Shown here piece after piece: positions 9,637-17,439 of a stretch of 64,000 nt of DNA. How positions within the stretch are numbered: the first letter of the stretch is position 1; each line of letters starts with the position of its first letter. Origin of the DNA: an uncultured Alteromonadaceae bacterium. Lineage in GTDB: Bacteria; Pseudomonadota; Gammaproteobacteria; Enterobacterales; Alteromonadaceae. Location of the stretch: positions 37,759 to 101,758 of the forward strand of contig CANMXU010000016.1 of assembly GCA_947501935.1 (NCBI GenBank). Reading direction: 5' to 3'. A program made the position numbers and the translations under genes. The notes beneath the pieces were generated by a model, which saw nothing but the letters and a program-made list of their open reading frames with translations, had not been told where the DNA came from and ran no database searches.

Positions 9637-10806
9637 TTACACCTTTGCTAAAATAAACATGTGATAACCAAACTCGTCGGCAAATTTCGTACAAATATTT
9701 ACTTCATTTCTCATATCTTTGAATGCGCTAGAGTCAGTCATTTCAGACTCAAGTTCGTTTAACCGTTCACCTAAAGGGTTATAATAATTTAACCATGCCG
9801 CTTTGCTTTGAGGAAAATTAGCGATAACTTGATAACCCGCCTTTGCTATTTGTTTAATTCTGGTATCAACTGATTGAATATCAGGGTATTGATGATTCCA
9901 AAATTCAATCGACTGAGCACTGGGCGAGTTTGTCTTCCAAACCAAGTCACTTATCATTAAATAACCTTTGTTTTTAATGATAGGCCTCCATAGCATTAAT
10001 GCTTTCTCTACACCTATGATATAAGCACTACCTTCAGACCAAACAAGATCAAAACTCTCATTAGAGAAAGGTAGTTCAGCCATATTTGAACAACAGGTTT
10101 CTAACCGAGCTGATAACCCTTGTTTTTTAAAGTTTTGTACTAACCGATCAAGTGCTGGCTGTTCATTATCTATAGCGGTAATTTGTGCTTGGCTATACTT
10201 TGCCAACACCTTGGTTGCTACCCCTTTGCCACAGCCAATTTCCAAAATGCGACTAGGTGAGGTTGGAATTAATGACAGTGCATGTTTTGTATCATTTTCA
10301 CTACCTGGCCCCCAACGTTCTAAAGTTTGAAAAACTTTCATAAAATCTTGCATATAAACATCATGATCATTCATATCTTTTGATAACCATTTCAATTGCA
10401 AAGCTTCTTTGTCACTAAAACCTTGCGTTTTTAACCAGTCTAGATGGGCATCTGGTGCGAGCTTATCTAGGCGCTCATGCCATGATTTTAGATCACCCTC
10501 TCCGACAATAGCAGCAAGTAAAATTCTTGATTTCTGCTTTTGCTCTATCTCTTCATCTAGTGCTTTTAAGCGCTGTTTAACAAGCGCTTTATCAATTTTT
10601 GATTCAAGACATACTTTGCACTCTTTCAAGGTCAAGCCCCCTAAGTGCAGTTGTTGAATCAAACGGACACGTTGTAAATCTAATTCGCTGTATACTCGAT
10701 AACCATTTTCAAGCCTACGTCCAGTGATAAGCTCTAACTTTTCATAGTAAAGTAATGCAGTTCTTGATAAGCCGACTTGCTTGGCAAGTTCAGAAATCTT
10801 ATACAC
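9637..10806 (-). CDS. MerR-type regulator fused to a class I methyltransferase
   Basis: A 389-residue two-domain protein. Residues 1-70 are a MerR winged helix (YKISELAKQVGLSRTALLYYEK...NGYRVYSE), followed by the dimerisation coiled coil at about 72-100. From ~150 onward there is a SAM-dependent methyltransferase of the ubiE/Methyltransf_11 type: motif I LEIGCGKG (188-195), acidic loop AIDNE, and FDLVWSEGSAYIIG. The C-terminal domain occupies the place of the usual MerR effector domain, so it may sense or modify a small molecule while controlling transcription. The start is GTG (10804-10806), with AAAAGG nine bases upstream; no in-frame ATG lies nearby. A MerR-type promoter with a 19-bp spacer precedes it. 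The exported hydrolase follows. Confidence 0.85.
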   Translation of the reverse strand: MYKISELAKQVGLSRTALLYYEKLELITGRRLENGYRVYSELDLQRVRLIQQLHLGGLTLKECKVCLESKIDKALVKQRLKALDEEIEQKQKSRILLAAIVGEGDLKSWHERLDKLAPDAHLDWLKTQGFSDKEALQLKWLSKDMNDHDVYMQDFMKVFQTLERWGPGSENDTKHALSLIPTSPSRILEIGCGKGVATKVLAKYSQAQITAIDNEQPALDRLVQNFKKQGLSARLETCCSNMAELPFSNESFDLVWSEGSAYIIGVEKALMLWRPIIKNKGYLMISDLVWKTNSPSAQSIEFWNHQYPDIQSVDTRIKQIAKAGYQVIANFPQSKAAWLNYYNPLGERLNELESEMTDSSAFKDMRNEVNICTKFADEFGYHMFILAKV

Positions 10807-10839
10807 AATGATGAACCTTTTTCCTATTGATGGTTAATA

Positions 10840-10870
10840 ACTATAAACTATAAAGTAATAGACAGGTCAA
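10840..10870 (-). promoter_or_regulatory. Candidate MerR-type promoter of the fusion gene
   Basis: On the minus strand TTGACC (10865-10870) and TATAGT (10840-10845) are separated by 19 bp, the long spacer characteristic of promoters activated by MerR proteins. A short dyad, CTAT(N6)ATAG at 10848-10861, is centred in that spacer. This suggests autoregulation. No binding data are implied. Confidence 0.5.
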
Positions 10871-11237
10871 CAATAGAATTTAGAGTTTTTATGGTCAATT
10901 TTAAATAGGGGGTTTTAGAACGTTGTTATTTCGGTTTAAGTAAGGGGGATTGGGCTATGAGGCAGAGCTACCTTCAATAATGAATGTAAAATAGAGCAGC
11001 CGAAAGCAGTTAAAGTTTAATATTTAGCGTGAAAAGAAAAGCACATTTTTTAGCGAGTTATCTCTCTAACGAACACTAACCTTCGATAGTGGTAGCGTTT
11101 TACTAAAAGGCAATATATTTCAAATAAAAGCTTAAGTGTTCATGTTGTTCGTTAATCTCATCTGGCGACGCGTTTATCATTATTTGTGACGAGCTTCAGA
11201 TGATAAAAAGCGTATTTTCTTATCTATCCTATGTGAT

Positions 11238-11255
11238 TGTGCGACATGTCTCACA
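11238..11255 (+). promoter_or_regulatory. UvrY/GacA-type operator upstream of the CsrB-like RNA
   Basis: The 18-bp sequence TGTGCGACATGTCTCACA is palindromic except for one symmetric base pair. It fits the TGTnAG...CTnACA pattern bound by UvrY/GacA/VarA response regulators. It lies about 180 bp upstream of the inferred start of the RNA, similar to the distal UvrY site of E. coli csrB. Confidence 0.7.
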
Positions 11256-11390
11256 TGGCTGTAAGATAGCGCTGCATATACTGTAAGTTGAATTATTGGT
11301 TTTTGGTTTAACTTGTTGTTAAATAGCGTTATTTTTGTTTTTTTATATCGAATTTATAGAGCTGCTTGTAATTATTTGTAATCTAGTGCC

Positions 11391-11418
11391 TTGGTTATTA
11401 TCTGCATTTGTCTAGAAT
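11391..11418 (+). promoter_or_regulatory. Core promoter of the CsrB-like RNA
   Basis: TTGGTT (11391-11396), a 16-bp spacer, and TAGAAT (11413-11418) place the transcript start near 11425, directly ahead of the first GGA motif. Confidence 0.6.
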
Positions 11419-11424
11419 TAAACA

Positions 11425-11740
11425 TGTCAGGAAGACAAAGGATTTAAGAAAGAGCAGGAGCTCTTAAGCAGGAAGCTTGATGGATAAGTTAGGATGACTT
11501 AATCAATAAGGAAGTTGCTTTGGAAAGCACATCAAGGATTGGATTATCAGGATGATAAATGCTCGGATGCTCGCTTAAGGAAAACATGGAAGGTATACAA
11601 GGAACGTAATAACTTCAGGATGAAGTTAACAAGGAAGAACCAAGGACGAAATTAGCAAGGAATGGTAAAGACATAGGAAGTTCGGTGGTCAGAAAGGATA
11701 TTCTGCGATAAAAAATACGGCAATAGCCGTATTTTTTATG
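11425..11740 (+). ncRNA. csrB: CsrB/RsmZ-family CsrA-sequestering small RNA
   Basis: A non-coding stretch of about 316 nt with 21 GGA triplets between 11430 and 11698, mostly in AGGA context, ending in a strong intrinsic terminator. Several GGAs sit in the loops of small hairpins, for example AGAGC-AGGA-GCTCT (11451-11464), AAGC-AGGAA-GCTT (11467-11479) and AACTTC-AGGAT-GAAGTT (11611-11627). This is the arrangement by which CsrB, CsrC and RsmZ RNAs titrate the translational regulator CsrA/RsmA. No open frame of note crosses it. The promoter and a distal UvrY-type palindrome complete the picture of a BarA/UvrY-controlled RNA. The 5' end is inferred from the promoter. The sequence itself is family-diagnostic by composition rather than by alignment. 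Confidence 0.9.
11708..11739 (+). terminator. Intrinsic terminator of the CsrB-like RNA
   Basis: An A-rich arm with ATACGGC pairs with GCCGTAT across an AATA loop and runs into six T. It forms the 3' end of the small RNA. Confidence 0.93.
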
Positions 11741-11825
11741 CCGGTAATAAAATGGGCGCCTTGTTCAAAGTATAACTTCCAACTGTGACTATTACTGTAA
11801 ATCCTCTAATTATTAGCCTTTCAAC

Positions 11826-12437
11826 TTAGTTATTTTCAACGCTGCTTTCATCACTGGTTTCTTTGCTACTGTCGAGAATATTTTTCACTTTTTCTTGTAA
11901 TAAAGGCAGGGTTTGTTGCTCAAACCACGGATTTCGTTTAAGCCAGATATTGTTTCTTGGGCTAGGGTGGGGGAGTACGATGTTATTATTTATTAATAAT
12001 TGCTCTGACTGCGCGGCCAGTTCGGTAATATTTTTTTTTGATTGCAAATGCCATGCAATCGCATATTTTCCTAAAATAACAGTAAGTTCAACGTGCTTTA
12101 GCTGCGCTAATATTTGGCTGCGCCAAGTACTTGCACATAATGGCAATGGTGGTAAATCACCTGAGGCTCCTTTTCCAGGATAACAAAAGCCCATAGGTAA
12201 AATGGCAAATAGTTCGGGATTATAAAATTGCTGCTGATTAACGCCTAACCATGCTCTTAAACGCGCACCACTTTTATCATCAAAAGGACGGCCTTTTTCG
12301 TGAGTAACTATACCGGGCGCTTGACCTGCAATTAAAATTTTACTACCGCGGCTAAGTTGAACTATTGGTTTTGGCGCCAGTGGCAATTTATTAAGGCATA
12401 ATTGGCACTGGCTTATTTGTTTAACTAAATCATTCAT
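11826..12437 (-). CDS. Uracil-DNA glycosylase superfamily protein
   Basis: A 203-residue protein of the uracil-DNA-glycosylase fold. Motif 1 is GQAPGIVTHEKGRPFDDKSG near residues 38-57 and motif 2 is LPHPSPRN near 154-161. An N-terminal pair of cysteines (CQLC) is in the position where family 4 enzymes bind an Fe-S cluster, but only part of the four-Cys set is evident. It therefore looks closer to the shorter UDG-like proteins annotated simply as 'uracil-DNA glycosylase family' than to a proven Udg4. A role in base excision repair is likely but not certain. It lies 26 bp downstream of the aldo/keto reductase gene on the same strand, and the C-terminus is Ser/Glu-rich and probably disordered. 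Confidence 0.8.
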   Translation of the reverse strand: MNDLVKQISQCQLCLNKLPLAPKPIVQLSRGSKILIAGQAPGIVTHEKGRPFDDKSGARLRAWLGVNQQQFYNPELFAILPMGFCYPGKGASGDLPPLPLCASTWRSQILAQLKHVELTVILGKYAIAWHLQSKKNITELAAQSEQLLINNNIVLPHPSPRNNIWLKRNPWFEQQTLPLLQEKVKNILDSSKETSDESSVENN

Positions 12438-12463
12438 CGGTAATTTTTTAATCGCTGGTTGGT

Positions 12464-13483
12464 TTAGCTTTCAACCACAATGTTATTGATTTGGCTTATT
12501 TCATCGTCGCTAAAAGCTAAATTTTCAAGTGCAGCGACACAATCTTTTATTTGCGCTGTTTTACTGGCGCCAATTAAGCACGAGGTTACCGCGGGATTAT
12601 GCAAGGTCCAGGCGATTGCCATTTGCGCTAAGCTTTGATTTCTGTTTTGGGCAATAGTATTGAGCGCTTGTACCTTTGCCAGTTTATCGGCCGAAATATG
12701 GCTTTCATTTAAATGAACAATATCGCTGTTGGCTGCTCTTGAGTCTGCTGGAATACCATTTAGGTATTTATTGGTGAGCAAACCTTGCGCAAGTGGTGAA
12801 AATACCACTGAGCCAAGACCTTCTTTATTTAGCACATCAGTTAAGCCGTTTTCAATCCAACGATCAAATAAGTTGTATCTTGGCTGGTGAATCAATAGTG
12901 GCGTACCTAAATCGCGCATTATATTAACGGCTAATTGAGTTTGCTCAGCGCTATAGTTAGAAATGCCGGCATATAATGCTTTACCTGAACGCACAAGATA
13001 ATCTAACGCTTGCATAGTTTCTTCAAGCGGTGTTTCTGGGTCCATTCGGTGATGATAAAAAACATCAAAATAGTCTAAGCTTGTGCGCGTTAAGCTTTGT
13101 TCACAGCTAGAAACTAAGTACTTTCTTGAGCCGCCATCACCAAATGGCCCAGCCCACATGTCGTAACCTGCCTTACTGGAAACAAATAACTCATCACGAT
13201 GTGGTAATAGATCTTGCTGCATAATACGACCGAAGGTGCTTTCAGCTGCGCCATAAGTTGGCCCATAGTTGTTAGCAAGGTCGAAGTGGTTTATACCTGA
13301 GTCAAATGCCGTATGTAATAGGCTACGCGCATTTTCATAACAGTCAGATGAGCCAAAGTTTTGCCAAAGCCCAAGTGATAAGCGTGATAATAAAACCCCG
13401 CTTTTACCGCAGCGTTGGTATTGCATATTTTGATATCTATTTTGGGCAGCAGTATAGGTTTTATTCGGGCTAGTGGTGATCAT
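12464..13483 (-). CDS. Aldo/keto reductase, YghZ (L-glyceraldehyde 3-phosphate reductase) type
   Basis: A 339-residue NADPH-dependent aldo/keto reductase barrel. The tetrad is visible as Asp68 (DLANNYGP), Tyr73, Lys104 (SSKAGY) and His144/145 (VFYHHRMDPETP). The HHRMDPETPLEETM segment and GSSDCYENAR opening resemble E. coli YghZ (Gpr) of the AKR14 group, which reduces L-glyceraldehyde 3-phosphate and detoxifies methylglyoxal. An N-terminal ~18-residue extension precedes MQYQRCGKSG, where most homologues begin, so translation may start at Met20. It is followed after 26 bp by the UDG-like gene, probably in one transcript. The substrate is inferred from family only. Confidence 0.87.
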   Translation of the reverse strand: MITTSPNKTYTAAQNRYQNMQYQRCGKSGVLLSRLSLGLWQNFGSSDCYENARSLLHTAFDSGINHFDLANNYGPTYGAAESTFGRIMQQDLLPHRDELFVSSKAGYDMWAGPFGDGGSRKYLVSSCEQSLTRTSLDYFDVFYHHRMDPETPLEETMQALDYLVRSGKALYAGISNYSAEQTQLAVNIMRDLGTPLLIHQPRYNLFDRWIENGLTDVLNKEGLGSVVFSPLAQGLLTNKYLNGIPADSRAANSDIVHLNESHISADKLAKVQALNTIAQNRNQSLAQMAIAWTLHNPAVTSCLIGASKTAQIKDCVAALENLAFSDDEISQINNIVVES

Positions 13484-13742
13484 TATCTTCCTTACGGGTA
13501 AATGTAGTTGAGCTTTTTATTGTTACCTATGTGCATGTATTATAAACAGAGTATTTGGCTGATTGATATATAGCTAATGGCAGCTTGTGATAATAAATGG
13601 CTTTCTCGTTGCTATTGTCAGCGCTAGTGGTGTTAAATTTACTGGTAAAAGATCAGCTATTGGCAGGTATTTTCCTTTTTACTTTGTTTATTATAAAAAT
13701 TAAGATATCTCTCCCAAAGTTTGTGATAAGTCGTGAAGTAAA

Positions 13743-14108
13743 ATGAAAGCAACTGAGTTAAAAGAATATTTCCCTGCCGGCGGAAAAAGCACTCAAGAGA
13801 TCGAAATCAGTGATATCCAGCCAACGGGTAGCGCGAGTGTTGTTACCGGTTATGCGCTATTACCTGAACGCGATAATGCTGAAAAGGTGGTTATTTATCA
13901 ATTATCACTTGCTGACAACTCGGAGGAATACCGTTTAATTCCGGCGAGTTGCCCACATAAAGGCGCTGATATTAGTCAAGACGAATTAAAACCTGATGGT
14001 AATATTTATTGCTCGATTCATCGTCGGCCTATTTGTATTTACAGTGAATATAATCAAGCCTATGCGGTTGAAAAACGTGATTCTCACTACTTTATTATCA
14101 AGAGTTGA
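13743..14108 (+). CDS. Small Rieske [2Fe-2S] domain protein
   Basis: A 121-residue soluble protein with a single Rieske-type motif: C70-P-H72 in SCPHKGADIS and C90-SI-H93 in YCSIHRRP. These supply the two Cys and two His ligands of a [2Fe-2S] centre. No transmembrane helix or signal peptide is present, so it is a Rieske ferredoxin-like electron carrier or an orphan domain related to the ferredoxin subunit of nitrite reductase (NirD) and dioxygenases. The spacing of 17 residues between the ligand pairs is at the short end of the range. A small coiled-coil protein gene follows after 79 bp. No reductase or oxygenase partner is adjacent, so the acceptor is unknown. Confidence 0.75.
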   Translation: MKATELKEYFPAGGKSTQEIEISDIQPTGSASVVTGYALLPERDNAEKVVIYQLSLADNSEEYRLIPASCPHKGADISQDELKPDGNIYCSIHRRPICIYSEYNQAYAVEKRDSHYFIIKS

Positions 14109-14187
14109 ATAATAGCTGGTTTGTATAAAAAACCAGCTAAGGTCTATACTGAACTGGAGTAAATAATAATTACTTAGGAGAGTAGTT

Positions 14188-14385
14188 ATGGTTTCTTCAG
14201 TATCAAATAACTCATCACAGGGGTCGGTTTCGGATATTCTACGCCAGCAAAGCCAACAAGACGAAGCTAGACGTATACAAGAGCAAGAGCGCTTAGCTAA
14301 ACAAGCTAGCCAGCAGGAAGATAAAAGAGCTGAGCGTATTGAAAGTGATGAACGCCGTGGCAATAACGTGAATGTGCGTGTTTAG
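14188..14385 (+). CDS. Small charged hypothetical protein
   Basis: A 65-residue protein, Ser/Gln-rich at the N-terminus and then strongly charged (RRIQEQERLAKQASQQEDKR), predicted to be one long helix or coiled coil. A good ribosome site (TTAGGAGAG) precedes the ATG by eight bases, which supports real translation. It has no signal peptide, membrane segment or cysteine. I do not recognise the family. It converges on the zinc-ribbon gene 55 bp further on. Confidence 0.6.
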   Translation: MVSSVSNNSSQGSVSDILRQQSQQDEARRIQEQERLAKQASQQEDKRAERIESDERRGNNVNVRV

Positions 14386-14440
14386 CTTAATTTTATTAAG
14401 TGTTTATGTTTCTTAAAGATCACTAAAGCACGCCTTGTAC

Positions 14441-15040
14441 TTAAAAGCCGCGAAAGAAAATACGCTTAATGCTGTATTTATTGAGCATTTTCTCCATTAA
14501 TTCTACATCAGAGAGCCTATCGTCTAGCTTTTCAATCGCACTGGCTTGCGTGGCTAGTTTTCGGTCTTGGGCTTGGTCTAAGCCGCCACTTGCTACAAAA
14601 CTTCTAATTTGTTCAAGTTCACCATGGTCTAACCAAATACCGCAGTTGATGCAAAGGTCAATAAGAACCCCTGAAATTGCTTTGAAGTTTTGCCGCGTCA
14701 TTACTTTGTTGCAACAGGCACAAGGTAAATAACCTTCAGCTTTGGGTAGTGGCTTTCGTTGAAAATTAGGATCTGAATTATCGTCTCGATAAACATCAAA
14801 CTCACTGGTGAGTACTTTAAATTCATCCGGTTCAAGCCATAAGCCTTGGCAGCTATTACAGCGGTCGAGTTGATAACCATTAAATTGATGGACGCTGAGT
14901 GACTCTTTGCAGCGTGGGCAGTGGCGGCTTTCATTGTCAATAGCTTGTTTCATACTGCCGCCACACATTGGGCAAGTACGACAATTTCCTTTTACGGTAT
15001 GCTGGCAATGATTACAGTGCGATAAAGACATAAAATTCAA
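14441..15040 (-). CDS. Zinc-ribbon protein with TFIIB-type zinc finger domains
   Basis: A 199-residue cytosolic protein with several Cys pairs: CNHCQ (9-12), CPMCGG (23-28), CPRCKESLSVH...DRCNSCQGLWLEPDEF at about 41-74, and a second copy CACCNKVM...LCINCGIWLDHGELEQI at about 106-145. The repeated C-x2-C...C-x2-C-x-G-x-W-L-x-x-x-E-x arrangement is the zf-TFIIB family (PF13453). A C-terminal acidic helix ends in the basic patch IKRIFFRGF. Related proteins are uncharacterised. Its role could be nucleic-acid or protein binding. It is monocistronic as far as the spacers show. Confidence 0.8.
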   Translation of the reverse strand: MNFMSLSHCNHCQHTVKGNCRTCPMCGGSMKQAIDNESRHCPRCKESLSVHQFNGYQLDRCNSCQGLWLEPDEFKVLTSEFDVYRDDNSDPNFQRKPLPKAEGYLPCACCNKVMTRQNFKAISGVLIDLCINCGIWLDHGELEQIRSFVASGGLDQAQDRKLATQASAIEKLDDRLSDVELMEKMLNKYSIKRIFFRGF

Positions 15041-15252
15041 GCGAGTTATTTAAAGGATGTTTTATTCTACCTTAATAAATTGTCTAGGCTACCAACATTT
15101 TTAAGTCGCTTACTATGGTCAGTTTGCTGCGTTTTTTGTAAGAAATAGAGCTTGGCTGTATTAAGCTTATGATGTTGAAAACTTTGCTAATGCTCGAATT
15201 ATTATTGAGGTTTATTCTGTAGATAAATACGTGTAGAAAGGGGAAAGCTAAT

Positions 15253-15276
15253 AGAGGAAGTTAGGTGACTTCCTCT
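15253..15276 (-). terminator. Hairpin downstream of the MTHFR-like gene
   Basis: A perfect 9-bp stem AGAGGAAGT / ACTTCCTCT with a six-base loop, 15 bp past the stop codon of the gene at 15291. It lacks a long T-run on the minus strand, so termination is likely but not certain. Confidence 0.5.
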
Positions 15277-15290
15277 TCAACTTATTGAAC

Positions 15291-16274
15291 TTACTTTTTA
15301 GCTTGTAGTAAGTTGCCTAATTCTTGTTTGGCTAAATAACTGTCCATGGTCGAGCGCAATAATTTATACAATAAAATTGAACCGTCTATTTCTTCTTTAC
15401 GATTGGTTAAGCTTTCTATGTTTAGCCCAAGCGGTAAATTGTATGGCAGTACCGCATCTAAAATTTGCTGTAAACTATTGCTACATATACGAATTGACTC
15501 ATATAACGGGTTGTCAGCATTTAAAATACGTAAGCTGGTCGCTTCAGGTACGCTAACACCTAACCAGTCAATAAATTCTAAGGTTTTTTCACTGCCACAT
15601 GGTGAGAAGGTTAAAATAATACGTTGTGGTTTCAGGTTTTGTTTTTGGCATTCAATCGCATAACGAGTTAGTTGGTCAATTGTTGCTTGTGGGTTATAAA
15701 TAGCCTGTGAAATAAAGAAATTACAACCTTGTTGATGTTTCTCTATTAAACGTAGATGCTCATTGCCTTTACGTGCGTGGCGCTCAGCTATGGTTACTCC
15801 ACCAATAAAAAAATTATTGTCGTTATTTACCAGTGTTTGGTAAGCCTGCTCTAAAGGTAAGCTCACTTGGTTTTTAGTTGATGGACTCCCAACTAATACC
15901 AAGTCACGTACGCCATATTCTTGCCAAGCTTGGTCAGCCCATTGGTTAAAGTCTTCAGCATTTGACTGGCCAACACTTTTGTATGTGATAACAGGTCTTG
16001 ATGATTTTTTCTGTAATAAAGAAGAATATAATCTTGGATCATGGGTCGTTTTAAATGGAAAAGGGCGAGGCTTGCTAGTTCTCGAGTTTTCGTCTTGAAT
16101 ATCATAAACAATCAAACCATCAAAATCGATGTCGCTAACGCGCTCTAAAAGCTTTTCTGCAATCGACTCTACTTGCTCTATAGGTGTATCACTTTTAGGT
16201 GGCGTGGTACCAATAAAATATACACCGCGAGTAATGTCGTTATATCGTATTCTAAGTTCAGATTCGTTATTCAA
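15291..16274 (-). CDS. Methylenetetrahydrofolate reductase-like protein
   Basis: A 327-residue protein with the TIM-barrel look of the 5,10-methylenetetrahydrofolate reductase superfamily: TRGVYFIGTTPPKSD at the start where MetF has its EFFPP strand, a DGLIVYDIQDE segment, LVLVGSPS, FFIGGVTIAERHARKGNEH, and NFFISQAIYNPQ (MetF: fitQlfFd). The flavin/folate residues are only partly conserved, so it may act on another substrate. No metE, metH or other one-carbon gene is nearby. The start codon is TTG (16272-16274) with AAGAAG about nine bases upstream; no in-frame ATG precedes the conserved strand. A hairpin follows the gene. Confidence 0.7.
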   Translation of the reverse strand: MNNESELRIRYNDITRGVYFIGTTPPKSDTPIEQVESIAEKLLERVSDIDFDGLIVYDIQDENSRTSKPRPFPFKTTHDPRLYSSLLQKKSSRPVITYKSVGQSNAEDFNQWADQAWQEYGVRDLVLVGSPSTKNQVSLPLEQAYQTLVNNDNNFFIGGVTIAERHARKGNEHLRLIEKHQQGCNFFISQAIYNPQATIDQLTRYAIECQKQNLKPQRIILTFSPCGSEKTLEFIDWLGVSVPEATSLRILNADNPLYESIRICSNSLQQILDAVLPYNLPLGLNIESLTNRKEEIDGSILLYKLLRSTMDSYLAKQELGNLLQAKK

Positions 16275-16513
16275 AATGATGACTTCTTGTTTAAATATTG
16301 TAGGGATTAGTTTTATCTTTATTGGGCTAACTAGAGCCTAGAGTGAATATAAAACACATTTAGACGTTTAGCCGTCTATATAGTGATGGCTATGCCAAAT
16401 AATGTCAACAACCAATTCAGCCTTTAATGTGTCGTTTTAGTATATGAAATACCGTTTATGTTTTTTCTACTAAGTTACGGGCTGAGTTTGTTAATAAGCT
16501 AATGTTTCAGCCT

Positions 16514-16915
16514 TTAAACAATATTAATACTTAGATTGTTATATTTTTCAGTGATCTTAGTTAATTGTTTTTCTATGGTTTGTGCGGTGAATGGCTTAAC
16601 AATAAAACCGGTAACTTTTGAAGCAATTACTGACCTTATTTTATCTTTATCATTTTCACAAGTAACCATTAATACTGGTAAATAGGCCAGTTCACGTTGG
16701 TTCCTTATTTTGTCGAGCAGTTGTTGGCCATTAAGTTTAGGCATGTAAAAATCAGTAATGAGTAGGTCATAAGCGTTGTTTTGCAACATTTGAAAAGCTT
16801 GGCGGCCATCGGTAGCTTCATCGTTATCGGTATAACCAAGGCTACGTAATATTTGTAATAATACATGGCGCATTGAAATCATGTCGTCAACCACTAAAAT
16901 TTTCATGGTGTTCAA
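16514..16915 (-). CDS. CheY-like single-domain response regulator
   Basis: A 133-residue receiver domain with no output domain. The acidic pair Asp10-Asp11 (VVDD), phospho-acceptor Asp55 (LLITDFYMPKLNG), Thr85 (LMVTCEN) and Lys107 (IVKPF) are all present, so it should be phosphorylated. Proteins of this size act in chemotaxis or phosphorelays through protein contacts. No kinase or chemotaxis gene is adjacent, so the partner is elsewhere in the genome. ATG codons at residues 1 and 4 both fit; the second matches the usual CheY start better. Confidence 0.88.
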   Translation of the reverse strand: MNTMKILVVDDMISMRHVLLQILRSLGYTDNDEATDGRQAFQMLQNNAYDLLITDFYMPKLNGQQLLDKIRNQRELAYLPVLMVTCENDKDKIRSVIASKVTGFIVKPFTAQTIEKQLTKITEKYNNLSINIV

Positions 16916-17152
16916 ATCCTTTTGAGCAATTAGTTATCTTAAAATACAACTATAAATATAGCGCTTAATTTAATTAATACCCAAGTCAGCCATAAAATGA
17001 ATTGTGCTATGAATAACGAAATGTACGTCTATACTCAAGTTGATGTGATGGGGTTTGTGGTATCAACACTTTATAGACCTTGTGAATAATAAAAAATACA
17101 GCCTTTATTTATGCTTTATATATAAATTGCTGCAACTTAATTAGGTAAACTT

Positions 17153-17383
17153 ATGAAGCAGGAAGCATTAACAACCGTTACAATTATATATTACGACAGT
17201 GGCTCACTTGAATTGCACCATAAAGTGAAACATTACCCTAAAAATGGCGCGGGTCGAGTGGTGATCCCAGCTGAGTTTAAGCAAGATAAATCAATTATCG
17301 CGGTTTGTTTAGATGAAATAACCATAATCAATAAAGTAGGTGATCGCGTTATAGGTGTTGATATTGCCGATGAACATGAGTAA
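17153..17383 (+). CDS. Small conserved protein, TIGR02922-like
   Basis: A 76-residue soluble protein with alternating beta-strand character (TTVTIIYYD, LELHHKVKHYP, GRVVIPAEFKQDKSIIAVCLDE, ITIINKVGDRV). It resembles a small family described from Shewanella and Colwellia (TIGR02922), whose function is unknown; the assignment is from memory of its core and is tentative. The phrase GRVVIPAEFKQ is also reminiscent of the swapped-hairpin AbrB/MazE fold. It has its own spacer on both sides and converges on the NAD(P)-binding protein. Confidence 0.55.
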   Translation: MKQEALTTVTIIYYDSGSLELHHKVKHYPKNGAGRVVIPAEFKQDKSIIAVCLDEITIINKVGDRVIGVDIADEHE

Positions 17384-17439
17384 TAAGTAAATTTTTATTG
17401 AGCTGAACTACATTCTTAATATGTAATTTTTATGCGAAA

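Larger units (their letters stand above)
10871..11424. other. Long upstream region of the CsrB-type RNA
   Basis: No coding frame is supported. The region carries the UvrY/GacA-type palindrome at 11238-11255 and the core promoter at 11391-11418, both listed separately. The ~360 bp to the left of the palindrome show nothing I can name. Confidence 0.5.

Noticed and set aside
10807..11424. A small gene in the long spacer before the CsrB-like RNA
   Set aside because: All frames are short and stop-rich; the regulatory signals explain the non-coding length.
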